Shown one piece after another: positions 22,401 to 35,675 of a stretch of 45,863 bases of DNA. A program made the translations under genes and the position numbers. Each line of letters starts with the position of its first letter. The first letter of the stretch is position 1. The notes under the pieces are model-generated. The model searched no databases and was not told the origin of the DNA. It was given only the letters and a program-made list of their open reading frames with translations. The stretch is from Rhynchonema sp. JSB1_4 (lineage: Eukaryota; Nematoda; Chromadorea; Monhysterida; Xyalidae), in contig JASAMV010008121.1 of assembly GCA_030248065.1 (NCBI GenBank), forward strand, positions 1 through 45,863. Direction: 5' to 3'.

Positions 22401-23592
22401 CAGGCAAACACAAAATTTCTTACAAAACTGACATTGATAATGAACAAACGAAGGCAAAAACTGACAAAGTCACATACAAGAAATCAATTCAACAGTTGCC
22501 TTCGACTGAAGAAGCACAAAGATTCATTGGGGACTTTTGCAATATTTGTCGGCAATATATTTCTCACATTCTTCACAGCAGAAACATTTCAGAAAATTTT
22601 CACTTAACCCCCGACTCTACGCTAACTGTGTGCGAACCAATCCAACATACAAGCACATAATTATTAGATATTGTGCGCAACCCGTGTCGCTAGCGAACAC
22701 TGTAACAAGCATCAAAATTATCATCGTGGTTATCATGAATGAATAAACAAACCCAATATTCTCATATCCGTTCGGTCCAGGAAATGCACAAGTCAATCAA
22801 TGGTGGTGTGTGTGTTTTGTAATCAAGTAATCATCGAAATACAACTGCATTTAAATGGCGCTGAATAGCTCTCAAAAATGTCTCACAGTTTTGCGTGGTG
22901 TAAGATCGACTCTCACAATTATAATTGCCCGCGAGCATAATGCGCATCAGTGTTTGAAAACACAATATGACAAAAATATAGTAGTTAAATGATGACAATA
23001 ATAACTCAGTATTATATCTGTAGCACAAGGACACACGCACGAAATAGTATCAAACACGAGAACAGAACAGGGTTGTAGCAATGCATGAATGATAATACGG
23101 TGTTTTTGACGAAATATTAAAATAAAGTAATGACAATAATAACAACCGTTGAACACGATTGAACATCAGCCGGGTCGGTCTCAGGATGATGACGTCACGT
23201 CAGACCCTCGTGTCATTAATGAGCTGTAACGCACCATCGGTCTATCTGGAATACAATTGCGGTGCTTTAACGAATGACCAAGACCAACAACAACATGAGG
23301 ATTGCTGTGTTGTTGTCACCTTTGTTGGGGAAAACCAAAAAAGTAGACACACAACTCGTGCCAAAAACCACAATTATCTTATCGAGCAAGCAGCGATAAA
23401 ACGACGGACTTGTATGACAGCAACATTTTTTGCCCGCTTCGACATGTGTTCACGGGAGGCATACCAGGACATCGTCAGGGCGATGCGAATGCGCCACAAA
23501 ACAGGTGAGAGCAGATACAAGCAATTGCTTTGCTCTGGATTGCACCAAGTAGCAGACACTCCGTTTGGCATTGTGCAACAATCCGTGAAAGA
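19499..23592. other. Gene-poor interval between UBE2K and the 1182-residue gene
   Basis: No exon is supported in 4.1 kb on either strand; open frames are short and without homology I recognise. From about 19700 to 23150 the + strand is strikingly rich in A and C (many CAAACA and ACAAAA runs), so the - strand is T/G-rich, the same bias seen in the 3' UTRs here. The simplest reading is a very long 3' UTR of the minus-strand gene ending at 23593, plus the UBE2K promoter near 19500. This is inference. Confidence 0.4.
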
Positions 23593-26500
23593 TCACCCAC
23601 CGTTGCTATCAAACATTCTCCATTGTCTGTCAATCAACTGCCAATGTTCGCGATGTGCCGGCTTCAACTGGTCAACGGGCACGGACACCAATCGGTCATC
23701 GACACCCCCAATGGGCACATTGAACAGTTGTATTGTCCGACCGCTGCCCAACTGCATGCTCACTATCTGCTGCGATGAAACATCTGCATCATCAGGGGTG
23801 TCGGCGCTAGTGCTCGGCATCACATTCTCGTCAGTATTGTGGTCGTCACATTTGGTCGTCGTGGCGGGCGTGTCCTCCCAGCCGAACTGGAATTCATCAC
23901 AAGCATCGGCCGACTCGGCGTCCACGAATTCGTCGCCGGTCATGAACTCGACGCACGATTGCGCCATCGGGGACATCGCCACTGCACCCGCACTCGATGA
24001 CGACAATGTCCTGCCCGGCTCAACCGTTGTTGTTGTTGTTGGCTGTTGTTGTTTAGGTGTTGTTGTTGTTGCAGTGTCAATGGATATGTGTGACGTCACT
24101 GCCACCACTACGTCACCAACAACTACTGTTGATTGTGGTTGACTGTCCATGGTTGACGTGGCCACTGGGGCAGACGGTGACGTCGGACCGGCTGCTGTCG
24201 CCGCTGGCGTGGATGCTGGAAAGGTTGCGTTGGATTTGGACGAACTATTATGAACACACCAGGAACAGCTGGTGACATAAAGGTCGGCATTCCATAGTTA
24301 TTTTAGGCTGTTGTCAAGATTTGTGATCCGATAGGTCTTGCCTTGGTTATCCTCAGTACAACAAGCAGGATCCATCAGATCACCCAGTTTGATACTGGTC
24401 GACATCTTTCCCGCAATAAAAAAACAAGCACCAACAAACAATGCCAATCTAGTAACCAACCAGCAGCGACACTGGCCCACGTCTTTTTGGCCATCGGCGG
24501 CGCTTGCGGCAGAGGGGGCGACAACAGTGCGTTGTATTGTTGCGATGCACTCTTCGATGTATGATATGCCCCCTTCTGGCCAGTTCTGTCCCTGACACTC
24601 AATTCGGGACTACTCGCATTCACGGTGGTGCAGGCGGCAGCCGACGGTGACGCAATATGATGATGGTGGGTCTGATGGGCGGGCAATGTCCTGTGATGAT
24701 GCGGGGCATGCGCACCCGTGCCCGACGCTGATTTGGCTGAGCCAGGGGACGAGGCCCGACTGTGTTGCAGACTAGATGCCGAACGCGCACCGCCCGGTTG
24801 CGAATAGGTGGATTGGGATTTGGATGCGTGGGGTTGCTGGCTGGACACGGGCACTGGCCGAGCTGCAATTGCAATATGACAACATGATGTGAGAGACGAA
24901 GTACTTTTTCGACTATATCTGGCCATGTTTTTGATAAATGAATTATTTGGTAAGATTCGGGGTCTCGAACGGCGCAAAAGTTGTCTGTTGCATACGTGTT
25001 CCCTCCCAGGAACAACATCAAATTTACAAGTCAAACCACGAACCACGAAATCTTATCGAACCAAAAATCACTTAGCAGGACCGACGAAGCGAATGACAGC
25101 ATGCTGCACATACTTCCAGCAAAATTGTGCTCAAAAGGATGCCAGAGCTTGCACATGCAATAAATTGGTTTTTTAATAAAAATGAAAATCGACAACAAAC
25201 AAACAACGTACCGCCCAACAACGGCGTGTTTGTCTTCGTACTGCCGGCAACAGCCGTCGCAGTGATCGGCATGAAGTCAGCGAGATGTCGACCGACCGGT
25301 CGCGGTCTACCCATGGCTGTTGACGTCATCAAATTGGCGGCCGCATCGGACGCACGTCGATTTCGACCAATGTCATTGTCGTTTGAGCGATTAGGAGGTG
25401 ATGTTTGTTGGTGACTGACTGCTGGACAGCCGCCGGCACATTCAGGGGAACCCGTACTACTAGCCAAGTCGGATGGCTGAAGAAGGGATGCGAGAGTATT
25501 ATGTAACGGTGGTGAAAACAATACGACACTTTTTTGTCTTGTTCGATCATGTGCTGGCCATGACACATGTGTTATTTGATCAAGTACATTGTTGTTATTA
25601 TTGGCTGTCCAGTCTCTGGTCACGTGATCGCGAGAAATCATTGCTACTAAACGCACGTGACCACAGACAGACGAACCAAAATAATAAACCGATATTTTCC
25701 CGGGTACTGGAAAAATATCGGAAATTTTCCAAAAAAATTCCAAGCTTTCCGAAAAATATCCAAATTTTCCAAAAAAACTTTGAAAGTCCCGAAAGCAGTT
25801 TCCCAAGTCGTGCAAAAACACCATCCTAAGTGTTTTGGTGGACGTTCCCAACATGACTTTTCGTCATGAAACAATTTTAGACCACACTTCCCCCAAATGT
25901 ACTCCATTTAAACAGGCGACCAACTTTCTGGTGGAAAATTAATCGCCTGTTTAGATGTTTCCAGTAGATTAACTTTTCCGGAAAAGTTGCAACTATAACT
26001 TTAGATGACCACAAATCACCAACTGAGTGCCCCCATCAACACGCACCTTTCGTTGTCGTTGTTGCTGCGTGAATTCATTCTGACTAGTGGCAGCGCCATG
26101 CCCGCCACTCGAATGTCGTTGTCTGCCCACACGCTCACTGCCGTGTTGTTGACGTGCTGGTGGGGTTTGTGCTCGTGCTGGCCCGCTCGGCTGGTGACGC
26201 GCGTGTGGCGAGATAATCTGAAGCAATCATTGAACTTGTAATAAATTGAAATAATATGGCAGTTCATCGTTTCCGTATGCAAAAGCATTTTAGTGCACGC
26301 ACAGGTGCACAGCTCGGAAGCTAACTTATAGGATTTTGACTCTGGCACTACAACATGCACGGCGAATATACCTCTCGCGTGCACACGGTAAGAATGATAT
26401 CTGGGTCTTAATTTGGCAATAAAACTAACTGCTGCTGAACATCAGCTAGAGACAACATCACTGAGAAAGGAAATTCATACAGGGATAGTCTCAGCAGCGA

Positions 26501-29500
26501 AGTGCCAACGTCGATTTCAGCAAGACCGATTCCGGGTTCTCTGACGACCGATTTTGCGAACAAAATCGACCACTTCTTTTTCAGCGTGGCGCAAGAAACA
26601 GACTCGCAAAATGATGAGCACAACCCAACCCACCTTATTCACGCCCGTCTGCTCATAGCTGCGTCGCGGCTCGAGGCGTTGCTGTTTGTTGCGTTGTTTG
26701 TGCTTCTTGTTCTGCACCGGAATGAACGCTGCGTCATCGGCACTTAACGAATTACTCATTGTACCTGGGGGTGTTACAGATATGATTTGATTGCGCAGCG
26801 TTTCATGTTCTATAACAGTGGTTGGTTTTGCAGCCGGGAGTGGAACAATAAAACTTGCGTCAATGCTTGGCCAAACATTGAAAAATAAATTCAATGCACC
26901 AGCCAAATCCAAGTGAAACATCAACCAGCCTTACCTGTGCGAGTTGGTTTGTGCTGCGGCGATGCCGGGAACGGCTCGTTGTCACTCAAATACAGTCCCG
27001 GGTCGTTCAGGTCCAACTCAGCCATTGTCTGTTGGTCCGTGTCCGTATCAGGCGCGGTCACCTGCAGTCAAACATCACAGAATGATGATCACGTAACACT
27101 TTCATTTTTTCCTTTGGCAAACGCGGAAGCTGCGTCCAAGCGCGGAGCCACCGTTTGTCAACGCTCGCTTGCGCCGTATTTTGGGACCAGTGTTGTGTTG
27201 GTTGCAATTGGCAAGACCGACAACAGAACTGAATCAGAAACTACGGCCGAGCGAGACAAGAACAGACAAACTCCGCCCACAATCACGGATTGCTAAAACT
27301 TATCACTCGTATCGTGTTGAATCAGCGCGTACACACCCTGTGACAGGATTAATCCGCATGAAACAATCATGTGGGACACACAAATGCTGCAATGCAAATG
27401 AGACGAAATATCAACGTTCAGGCAAGGGTGTCACAAATTATGAAAGCTGGCTGTTGCACAAATGCAACAATAGATTTCGCCCAACTGACCATGGTTGGCG
27501 TTGAGGGTGTTTTGATTTCGTCGTGGGCCTCAGGCGCGGGCACATAACGATCATCACTCGACTCGGACGCCAGATCGTCATCGTCTTTCACCTGGTCCTG
27601 AAAAGAACACGGACATTCTATTTGTGGCCTTCATATCACAGCGTGAGTCGACAAGAAAATATCCAGCCTCAAGATCGATCAACTGAACAATGTTAAGGGG
27701 AAAAGAGCACAGCAGAAAGCTCGTATAAAACTTCGTCATCGGACGAACCGGTCCAAGTGGACAAATCCGATCACCAAGTTTGATATCGGCACTAGATTTG
27801 AGCTCGACCTTGGTGTGCTCGAAATTGAGCTTATTCAACGGCCAGGCTCATCAATTTTCCATTTCCATTCACCCAATCATCAACTCACCAACGCGACATC
27901 ATATTCATTCAAGGCCACCGTCAGTTCGTGCGTTGTGTCATTGACCACTGCAGCTGTTGTGGTCGTGTCCGTGGTGGACGTGGATGATGTTGTGGACATC
28001 TTGCTGCTCGTCTGCAAACACATCACACAATTGACGTGGGTGGATGTACGATGGAATGGATAGCGTGCAGCAAAGCCAGCTGTATTTGCAAACGGTTTGT
28101 GCGCCGCACATTTTTTGGGGTTCCGTTTGGCAATTCCCAAGCATCAAATCCTCTTTATTCGTGCCTGTAGTTTCTCAGAAACCTTTAGGTGCAATTTGCA
28201 AACAAAATTTGAGCATTCCACCTAAAAGTTGGAGTGTTAGGTGCAAGTTGCACCTTGTAAATTTTTAGAAAAAGCCTGTTCGCACGTACGTGTTCACTCG
28301 AATTGACACTGTCAGCATTCGTCATGCCACCACCAGCGACGGGCGACTTTGCCTTGCCGCTCAATGCTGTGCCACTGGTCGAATGGGCATTGTTGCTCTT
28401 CGACTTCTTGCTGGATGATTTGGACGATGCATTGTTGGTGCATGTGGCTGTGCCCTCGACAAATTGCAGCAGCTCCGTTATGTCCTTGTCGCCTTGATGG
28501 CCTGAATAATTGCGTTCGGTTGAATTGTTGTCTTGGCCAGAATTTTTACAGCAACATTTCGCGTCTGCGAAATAAGGCCTGTTCACGAGCTGAAACCACT
28601 TCCTGCGGCGAATCAACACGTTTCACATGGGTACAAATTTGGACGCCAATTCTATTTCGCAGTATCGTACAAATAAAATTTGATAAACTCCGCCTTCAAG
28701 CGTTCGTTCAAGAATCTACAGCACTTTATGTCAAATAGCACAAGCTTGACACGGCCCGTATGTTCTGAATCCCTCAGGCCCGTTCAATCAATAATCACGC
28801 ACCCTCAATATCCTCGGATCGCATCAAGTTCTTCTCATCGCGTTCCCTCTGTCTGCGTTTGTTCGTCAATTGTGCCGGTCGAGTGCCCCTGGCCGTTTGT
28901 GAATTGTTGGTGCCGTAATGACGACGATTCAGTGACTCGGTATCGACATTCGGAGGTGAGTGCACGCCACCACTGCGATTGTGGTACTGAAAATGGCAAT
29001 CAACGAATTGTGGGTGCAATTTGCTGTTTTTCTTACGGTTTCCCCAAGTGTACAATGCAACTGAAACTCGAAACACGTGTGTAAACGTCACTAAAAAACC
29101 TATGAAAGTCTCGACCTGTCGCGCAAAGAACCATCAGCCCATGTGAATGTCACAAATAACAAAAAACACAGCACGTACCGTACTTACCGTCACCGGCCGA
29201 GCGCCATAGGCCGACTCCAGATATCGAGGGCTTTGTTGACCGAGTGATGCTAAAATCATTTGGCGGTTTCAGTCAATTTGACCAGATTGAGTAATATAGT
29301 TGTGGTTAGGCTTGGATGTGTTGTTTTGTCGTTGTGGTATTGTCGTTTTGGACTGCTGTTTCATCAAAGCGCACACCACATGTTGACACAGGCTCTTCTG
29401 GTTTGTCTACATACCTGCTTATCACACTGAACCAAATAGCAGGGCCAGCTGCATGGGCTGATTTGAGCAGTGTCGTGCGCAGGGCAGCAGACATGCTTAC

Positions 29501-32500
29501 GACTATAAATGTCCGAAAAGACACTGTCTGAGAGAAAAAGAATAGATACAGAAATGTAGATAAGAAAAAATCATATAATGACATTCTGCATCATTATATT
29601 CTGGTCCAAAGATAAGGTACACAGCTTCAAGTACTTGGACGGGTAGCAGCACTAACGCAGTGTCTGAATAACAGTTGATTTGATACGTTTGTTTAAGATT
29701 TAAGAACCATGTAAAAACGTGCCAAATATCCATGTTGCAGAGTGTGGCGCGCACAGCTGTTTTGTCTGACAATGCGAAGCGAATGTAAAGCATAGCGACC
29801 ATTCTTTGCCAAGCTCCGGAGGGCGAGATTAAGCAATAGTGATCCAGCGTAATTGTATCGCAAACTTTATAAAGCGGAGAACTTTAACAGCGAAATTCCC
29901 TGACTCACTCAAATTATAACTGCCAGCATTGTTCGCATCGAGTTTGTGTTTGGCATTGGCACTATTCTTCTTCTGTTTCTTGCCACCGACCAAAGGCGTC
30001 GTCTCATTGATCTGGTCCATGTTCATCAGTTCAATCGGTGGTGAGTTGCCACGACTGCCGTTCAATGGATACATCTCCGATGTTTGGTTGGCCGGCTCGA
30101 CGAAACGACTGTTCACGTACTGATGCTGATGTTGTATCTCCGTTTGGAATCTGCAACAGAATGGGTCGATTTGGTGATCTTGATATTGTACGTAGCGACA
30201 GGATCGACACAATGTTTGTTGAAAACCTATCAGCATCAATACTTGCGGGAAGACACCGTTAAAATCAACTGCCAGACAGAAGTGCAGTGCAACAACAGCC
30301 GACCACTAAATTCATATTCGTAATCGACTGCTGACGTTTCGCAGTGCGGTACCATTTATTATGACACTAAAACTGCAATTGCCTTATCTACCACAAAGGA
30401 CGTAGATAATCAGGAAGGCACTCACTTCTGATACAAATCGCTCGGCATTGTCGCAGCAGTCGCATGGTTGTCTCCGTCGGTGTTGGCATGCTGCTGGAAT
30501 TCATCGGTCTGTCCGTCATTCGAGTCCGTATGTTTGTCAATGTACTCCAGATCATCGTCAGGTGGCATGTCCATTCGGAATTCGCAGTTGCGCGAAGTCG
30601 GACCCGAATCGTTGGTGGTGAGACTGAAGTTGGGCGTTTTGTCCACGGACGAACGAAGTGAAAGATTGTGACCGGACAAGGCCGGATGACGTTCGCTTGT
30701 CGCGCTCGGAGGCGACGAATCACATCGTTTCGTGTTGCGATTGCTGCCGTGGTTGCGCGGATTCGAACGGTACGCGCGACGCTGCAAGGATACTATTTGT
30801 AGTTCAAATGCGCGTGAAGAGCAACGTTTGGTTCGTCTCTTTTTCGACGGCTTCTGAACATGGAAAACACTGATCGGTGGGGGAAAACACCCTTTTTTCA
30901 TAATAAATCGACTTTACACGTCCAGAAACATTCAGCAAAGCAAACGCAAATGAAGGGAAAAATAGATCTTACGTCGTACGATGGATTGGTCAAGGCGTCG
31001 AGCACGGCCGAAACTGAAATGAGCGAGATCAAATTGATAAAGATTAACCTTCCACGACCTGTCCATGTTACAAAAGCCAACGTCCCGCACAACGTCACAG
31101 TTTTTCTCCATCCCTATTCAAGATCGAGTCATTATCAGAGGCAACAGAGAAAAACCCTGCTGCAACACACAGTCACACACGTTTCCGACACCGCAAAAAA
31201 CGTCTTCTTGGCAACGAAACGAACGCGTTTCACAGGACCTTGATAAGTCAGCGATGAAAAAATCAGCTCAGCCTTATGGCAGCACATGCTGGTGGGAGTA
31301 GTAGGTAGGGCCACAGGCATATACGAATCCATGTGTAAAAACCACCATCACCGGAGCCGTCCGGCCGTTTTTGTGGTCGCCAAGTGTACGCATAAGTATA
31401 TGTGTGTACAGAGACAGGTATATGACGGTTGTTCAGTTTACTGACGTTGAGTTGACCTGTTCATTCTTCGAAAGCGGCCAAAAAGTGGCGGACGCTTCAC
31501 AAACAACAATATTTTTAAAGTGTGACATCGTCAGTCAGGCCTCTCTCGCAGAAGAGGCAACAAAAAATACACGAGACAAGCAACGAACGTTTGATCCATT
31601 TAGGTGACGGTGTTCTGTTACACCCACCCAGCCACCACATGTGGTTGTTCCATTATTACTGTATCAACTGCGTTTATTTCAAAGGCACAACAAAACTGCA
31701 CTGCATCATTTTACGCCACCTAGATGAATGCTGACCGCTTCGTTAAAATCTATGTCGAGTGTCGCCGTGTGAAGACGTGCAAAATCAAGGGCCCACAAAT
31801 TCACAAAACATCTATTCGCTTGTCAAATCACATCAATACGCACACCATAAACATCACATTCCCGCCCCTCCCCATTTCAAAAAGTACCAAGCATTCGGTT
31901 CGGATCTGCTTGCGGAGCGGTAAAATACCGTAAAGTATCACTTCCATATCCCGATTGTGGTGTTTAGTGTTGTGTGGTGTTCAACGAAAGCAACGGCAGT
32001 GAGCCGACCGGCAGGAACATATACACCACACGATACACATGTACACACAGACAGACAGTGGCATTAGCATCATTGGGATACCAATCGTCGGGGGGTAGCT
32101 ACACTACACATAGCTGCTGCAACAAGCACATTACGGTTACGCACAGCACGATTGGTACACGTTGTTGAACGTCTGGTGTACACGAGTAACGTCTACCAAG
32201 CAAACACACAGGCAGCTGGCCATTTGGTGAGCTACTGCAAGAACAACAAGCAAACACAGCAATAGCCAGGCTCAACAACACCAAAGCCAACTTTGTGCTG
32301 TTGCAGCGGCTAGCCAAGTATCACAGAGCTATACCGACATACGTACATAGCTGCGATGTTACGTAAATACATAAGCATAAAGTATGGTCGGGCTCGGTAG
32401 TATTGCAATGTGGAGTGCCGCAATGAAACAGTCAGTCACGGATACACACATCTTAGAACGCTCGTCTGTGCGTTTTGGTATTGAAAAATTACACAAAACT

Positions 32501-34414
32501 AACTATCGTATCTTGAAATGTACGTGTCTAGCCAACGTTTGGTCATTCACCAAACCTTCTCTAACAGAACCAAACCCAGCCGGCCATCGCATTAAACAAG
32601 TGACAACGAAACTTCAGTTCAGAAACATATGGGTTTGGTTGGCGGCGGCACCACGCGAAACCAAAGCTGGTGTAAAGTTCTTTGGCCAAACCGGTGTTAT
32701 CCAAGCTGCGCGGTTGTGTGTAAACACGAATAAAAACAAACGACAAGGAACCTACATTGGTGAAATTCTAAGGTTCCTGAAAAAAGCATCCATCGTTTTA
32801 ACTTTCGGAATTACAAAATACCATCGTTAATAATAGCCAATTTTGCTCAGTTCGTTCAACACATGCGACACGCAAACAATCTCGTCACCAGTTTTCTATC
32901 CCAAAGACAACCAGTCTGTCCCACCCAACCTCAGTCAAATTCACATTTCACACAAGATTACATCGCCATTCATAATAACGAATCCCGATCTAAACAAGAC
33001 CAAACCACAAATAGTGTCCTTCCAAAACCAACTATCATCGTCCTTTTGCATAGTCTGCTCACTTTCCGTCAACAACTCGTTGAGAATGTATTTGTATTTC
33101 GGTTCGTTGGTTGTCGACGTCGTTTCACCGCCGGCCGCCATTGTTTTCGGCTCACCTGGCATGCGATAAATAAATCTGATGATGTTCAAGTCCATGGGGT
33201 AAACCTCAAACTTGACGGCTACGATTACGTTTGGACAATGACCTGGCAAAGACAAATTTAGTTTTGGCTGTATTTCGCAATACAGTTTGAGTCAAAGTGA
33301 CTTTGACCTAAGTATAGTATGTTCGCAAAAAACAATCTTTGACTGTGCCTGCGCCTTGTTATGGTCCGTGTTTCAAATTTGATAAGGCTCTCATGATCAG
33401 TGTGCCAGCGCCGTTGTGCGTTATGTCAAGATGTAAACACAACACTTGACCAGCGAAAGTGAACACTTTTGTTGTTGTGTCATTCAAACATCGCCTACCC
33501 GTGTCTTCGTTGTTGTTGTTATTCAACTTTGCAGCATCGCCGTAACGAGGAATGGACGCGTCCTCGAGTAAATTCTTGAAATCCTCCTCCTCAAGCCGGG
33601 CGATCTGGTCGGCAGTCTGTTGCTGAACAATGGCAATTGAATATAGTGCTTTGTTGAATGAAACATCACCACGGGACTCTTAACTCGTAAACCTCGTGTG
33701 AAGCACACACCTTTGCTAACACTCTTAACTCTTTTGTTCGTTCATACACGCAATGTGCAGACGTAACACAACAAGGTATTTTACGATCAGGATCAGCAAT
33801 TTTATTGGCTTCATTCAACACATGACCTGTTTCTGCCAATCAGATGTACATTTTAGGCAAAAAAGAAAGGATCCAAGGCGAACCGCCCCGACCAGAGGTC
33901 AGGGTCGGGCAGGGTTACCTCAGCCCGGCCGGTCGGTCCCGGTACGAGGTGTCGAAAAGTGAAAAAGTCCGAAAGGCAAAACATGTGAAAATTCTTTTGC
34001 AAAAACTAATCGCTGTTTCATAATTAGGCTTAAGACAGTTTTACAAGGAAAACATGATGATGAACTACACGCGAAGCACAACATTCTTGAGAATTGGGCC
34101 CTGAAATGTGAGTTGTTGGCTTGAATTTTTGACATACAGGGCCGGACAGGGCCCTTCGCCCGGCCCGGTCGCCCAAACACGGGACCCAAATCTCCGGCCC
34201 CGCGCGGCCCTTTCAAAAAGTCAAAAATCGCGGCCCAGCCTGCTCCGGCCCCATCCTGACCTCTGGCCCCGACCCCAACATACAAGTTCCGCAAAAATTT
34301 ATGATTGTTGAGACAAACCTGATTCTAAAAACCAACCTTGTTTGTGCCAGTGCCAGCCGCCGAATCATTCAGTTGATTGGCCACTGCAGTCGCTATATTG
34401 TTGTTGTCACTCAT
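23593..34414 (-). CDS. Unrecognised large low-complexity protein (about 1182 residues)
   Basis: I do not recognise this gene. Sixteen exons close in phase: 34337-34414, 33499-33616, 33001-33155, 30426-30853, 29909-30150, 29188-29249, 28803-28986, 28290-28564, 27889-28011, 27490-27597, 26935-27061, 26634-26764, 26047-26217, 25212-25476, 24457-24862, 23593-24268. The protein starts MSDNNNIATAV. It has an acidic-helical N-terminal block (RLEEEDFKNLLEDASIPRYG), a basic stretch KKRRTKR resembling a nuclear signal, a charged segment KRRQRERDEKNLMRSEDIE followed by DITELLQFVEG, Asp/Ser-rich acidic parts, AFIPVQNKKHKQRNKQQR, His/Gln/Ser/Thr-rich disorder, a KKTWASVAAG motif, and an acidic C terminus with DEFQFGWED. 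No membrane segment, signal peptide or catalytic motif is seen. It is probably an intracellular scaffold or RNA/chromatin-associated protein, but that is only inference. Exon 2 acceptor (33616 or 33622) and exon 15 donor are the least certain. Another exon could hide in 30854-33000. Confidence 0.72.
30854..33000. other. Long intron 3 of the unrecognised minus-strand gene
   Basis: A 2.1-kb interval between exons that are both in phase 0, so an unseen exon of length 3n would not disturb the frame. I find no segment with convincing splice sites plus coding character. The + strand is A/C-rich, as in the 19.7-23 kb interval. Confidence 0.4.
33893..34265. mobile_element. hAT-like miniature element, CAGAGGT termini
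   Basis: A 373-bp element in intron 1 of the minus-strand gene. Left end CAGAGGTCAGGGTCGGGC and right end CCCCATCCTGACCTCTG are inverted repeats. Perfect 8-bp repeats GCCCCGAC flank it (33885-33892 and 34266-34273). GC-rich CGGCCCGG-type runs occur just inside both ends, with an AT-rich middle. Same class as 36858-37779. Confidence 0.85.
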
Positions 34415-35065
34415 AATTGTGGTGTGTTTGTTGACGTGAATATTTTCTTGCCGTCAGTCAACAACCCGCGTTGAAATGCACCCGAATTAGTAAATTAATA
34501 CAACAGCGACCAGTCTGTCCCAGAATGTTATTGAGCAATAATTGATTGTTGTGACAGTTGCGCGATCGTGAATTGTTGCTCTGATCACAGCAATATTGGC
34601 AGGTGCTGTAGTTGGCAAAACGGCAGTGGATCAGCCAGCTCGACTCCCAGTCTCAAGGTGTCGACGATAAATCGGCCAACAGCTCCGAAGACGCGAATTC
34701 AGCAGATGGTAAAACAAATAGAACAGAAGAACAATACACGAATCCTTGCTGCGCTGCTGGTGATGGGATGTTTTGATCTCTCAGCTTATATTTTTGTAGT
34801 TCTTGCAGCAGTTGAATTATGTCGTATATATTACTCCATATCAGTCGGATTTAAAATCACAAAATAAATTCATCATTGATGGTTTGAGGAAAGTCAGCAT
34901 GGTTTTGGTTTTGCACGCCACATAATTGAAGGTAAGATTGTTGCAGTTATTTGCCCTGATATTGTGTTTGGGTTTTGGTTGATGCGCCGCCTGAAGTTCA
35001 GTTCAGTTGGTTTTGGTTTCATAGCATAGTTGACAAAGAAACTATTTTGTTGAAGATTGTCAGTT
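34415..35065. other. Upstream region of the minus-strand gene, possible divergent transcript
   Basis: The bases just right of 34414 should hold the 5' UTR and promoter of the minus-strand gene. A + strand open segment about 34600-34708 ending CAGATG before GTAAAA could be an exon (it reads ASSTPSLKVSTINRPTA), but I cannot join it to another exon in phase. Confidence 0.25.
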
Positions 35066-35073
35066 GCCCTGAG

Positions 35074-35476
35074 CAGTGGTGTAGCTACCCAGGCGGGGCG
35101 GCAACCTACTGTACCACCCAAAATGCGGGGCGGCAACCTACCTACTGTACCAGCCGAGCTAGGGGGGGGGTCGTACCACTTGGGGGGGGGGTCATCTGGA
35201 AACCGAAATTTTTTATGTCTAAATACTGAAGAAAATGTGGCCTAAAACACTAATTTCGCGCGCAGCGCGCGATTTTTCGCCTATTTGCAGACAAATATGC
35301 TAATTTTATGCAATTTTAAGCCAAAAATGAATGTTTTGGGTGAAAAGTTAGGTGGGGCGGCAACCTACCTACTGTACCAGGGGAGGGGCGGCAACCTACC
35401 TACTGTACCAGGCGAGGGGCGGCAACCTACCTACTGTACCTTGGGGGGGACCCCCCCACCCCCAGCCACACCATTG
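35074..35476. mobile_element. hAT-like miniature element with CAACCTACCTACTGTACC subrepeats
   Basis: A 403-bp element. Ends CAGTGGTGTAGC and GCCACACCATTG are inverted repeats with two mismatches. Perfect 8-bp repeats GCCCTGAG flank it (35066-35073 and 35477-35484). GGGGCGGCAACCTACCTACTGTACC-like units lie on both sides of an AT-rich core carrying a TCGCGCGCAGCGCGCGAT palindrome. Confidence 0.87.
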
Positions 35477-35484
35477 GCCCTGAG

Positions 35485-35675
35485 CAACATCCGCAACAGA
35501 AAATATAATGCCGTCAAAGCGGACGAGCGACAGTGGAAAAACAAGGCCGATTGCAAAAGTGCGGTACGGCTGTCCCGTTTTATGTGCGCGGTTATGGATC
35601 CCTGTGCATTCGTGAGCGAGCGCTCTTCCTTCACAAAAATGGAGCCCAGCCCCAAAAGCAGCCAAACACCCTACG
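35485..35675 (+). other. Open segment between two miniature elements, possible exon fragment
   Basis: One + frame is open from the preceding element through about 35700 and reads NIRNRKYNAVKADERQW and then CKSAVRLSRFMCAVMDPC, which has a coding look. No family is recognised and no splice partner in phase was found. It could be a relic of a host or transposon gene. Confidence 0.25.

Noticed and set aside
24269..24461. Alternative exon 15 donor at 24461
   Set aside because: It would put exon 16 in a frame that stops after about 48 codons; the donor after 24457 keeps the long acidic C terminus open.
24298..24480. Minus-strand open frame reading STSIKLGDLMDP
   Set aside because: The sequence matches the dispersed GATCACCAAGTTTGATA repeat tail and lies in an intron of the minus-strand gene.
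31135..31332. Minus-strand open frame as an extra exon of the unrecognised gene
   Set aside because: No convincing acceptor and donor pair of suitable phase and no similarity to the composition of neighbouring exons.
34568..34720. Candidate + strand exon upstream of the minus-strand gene
   Set aside because: It has a plausible donor but no in-phase partner exon or recognisable protein; kept only as a note.
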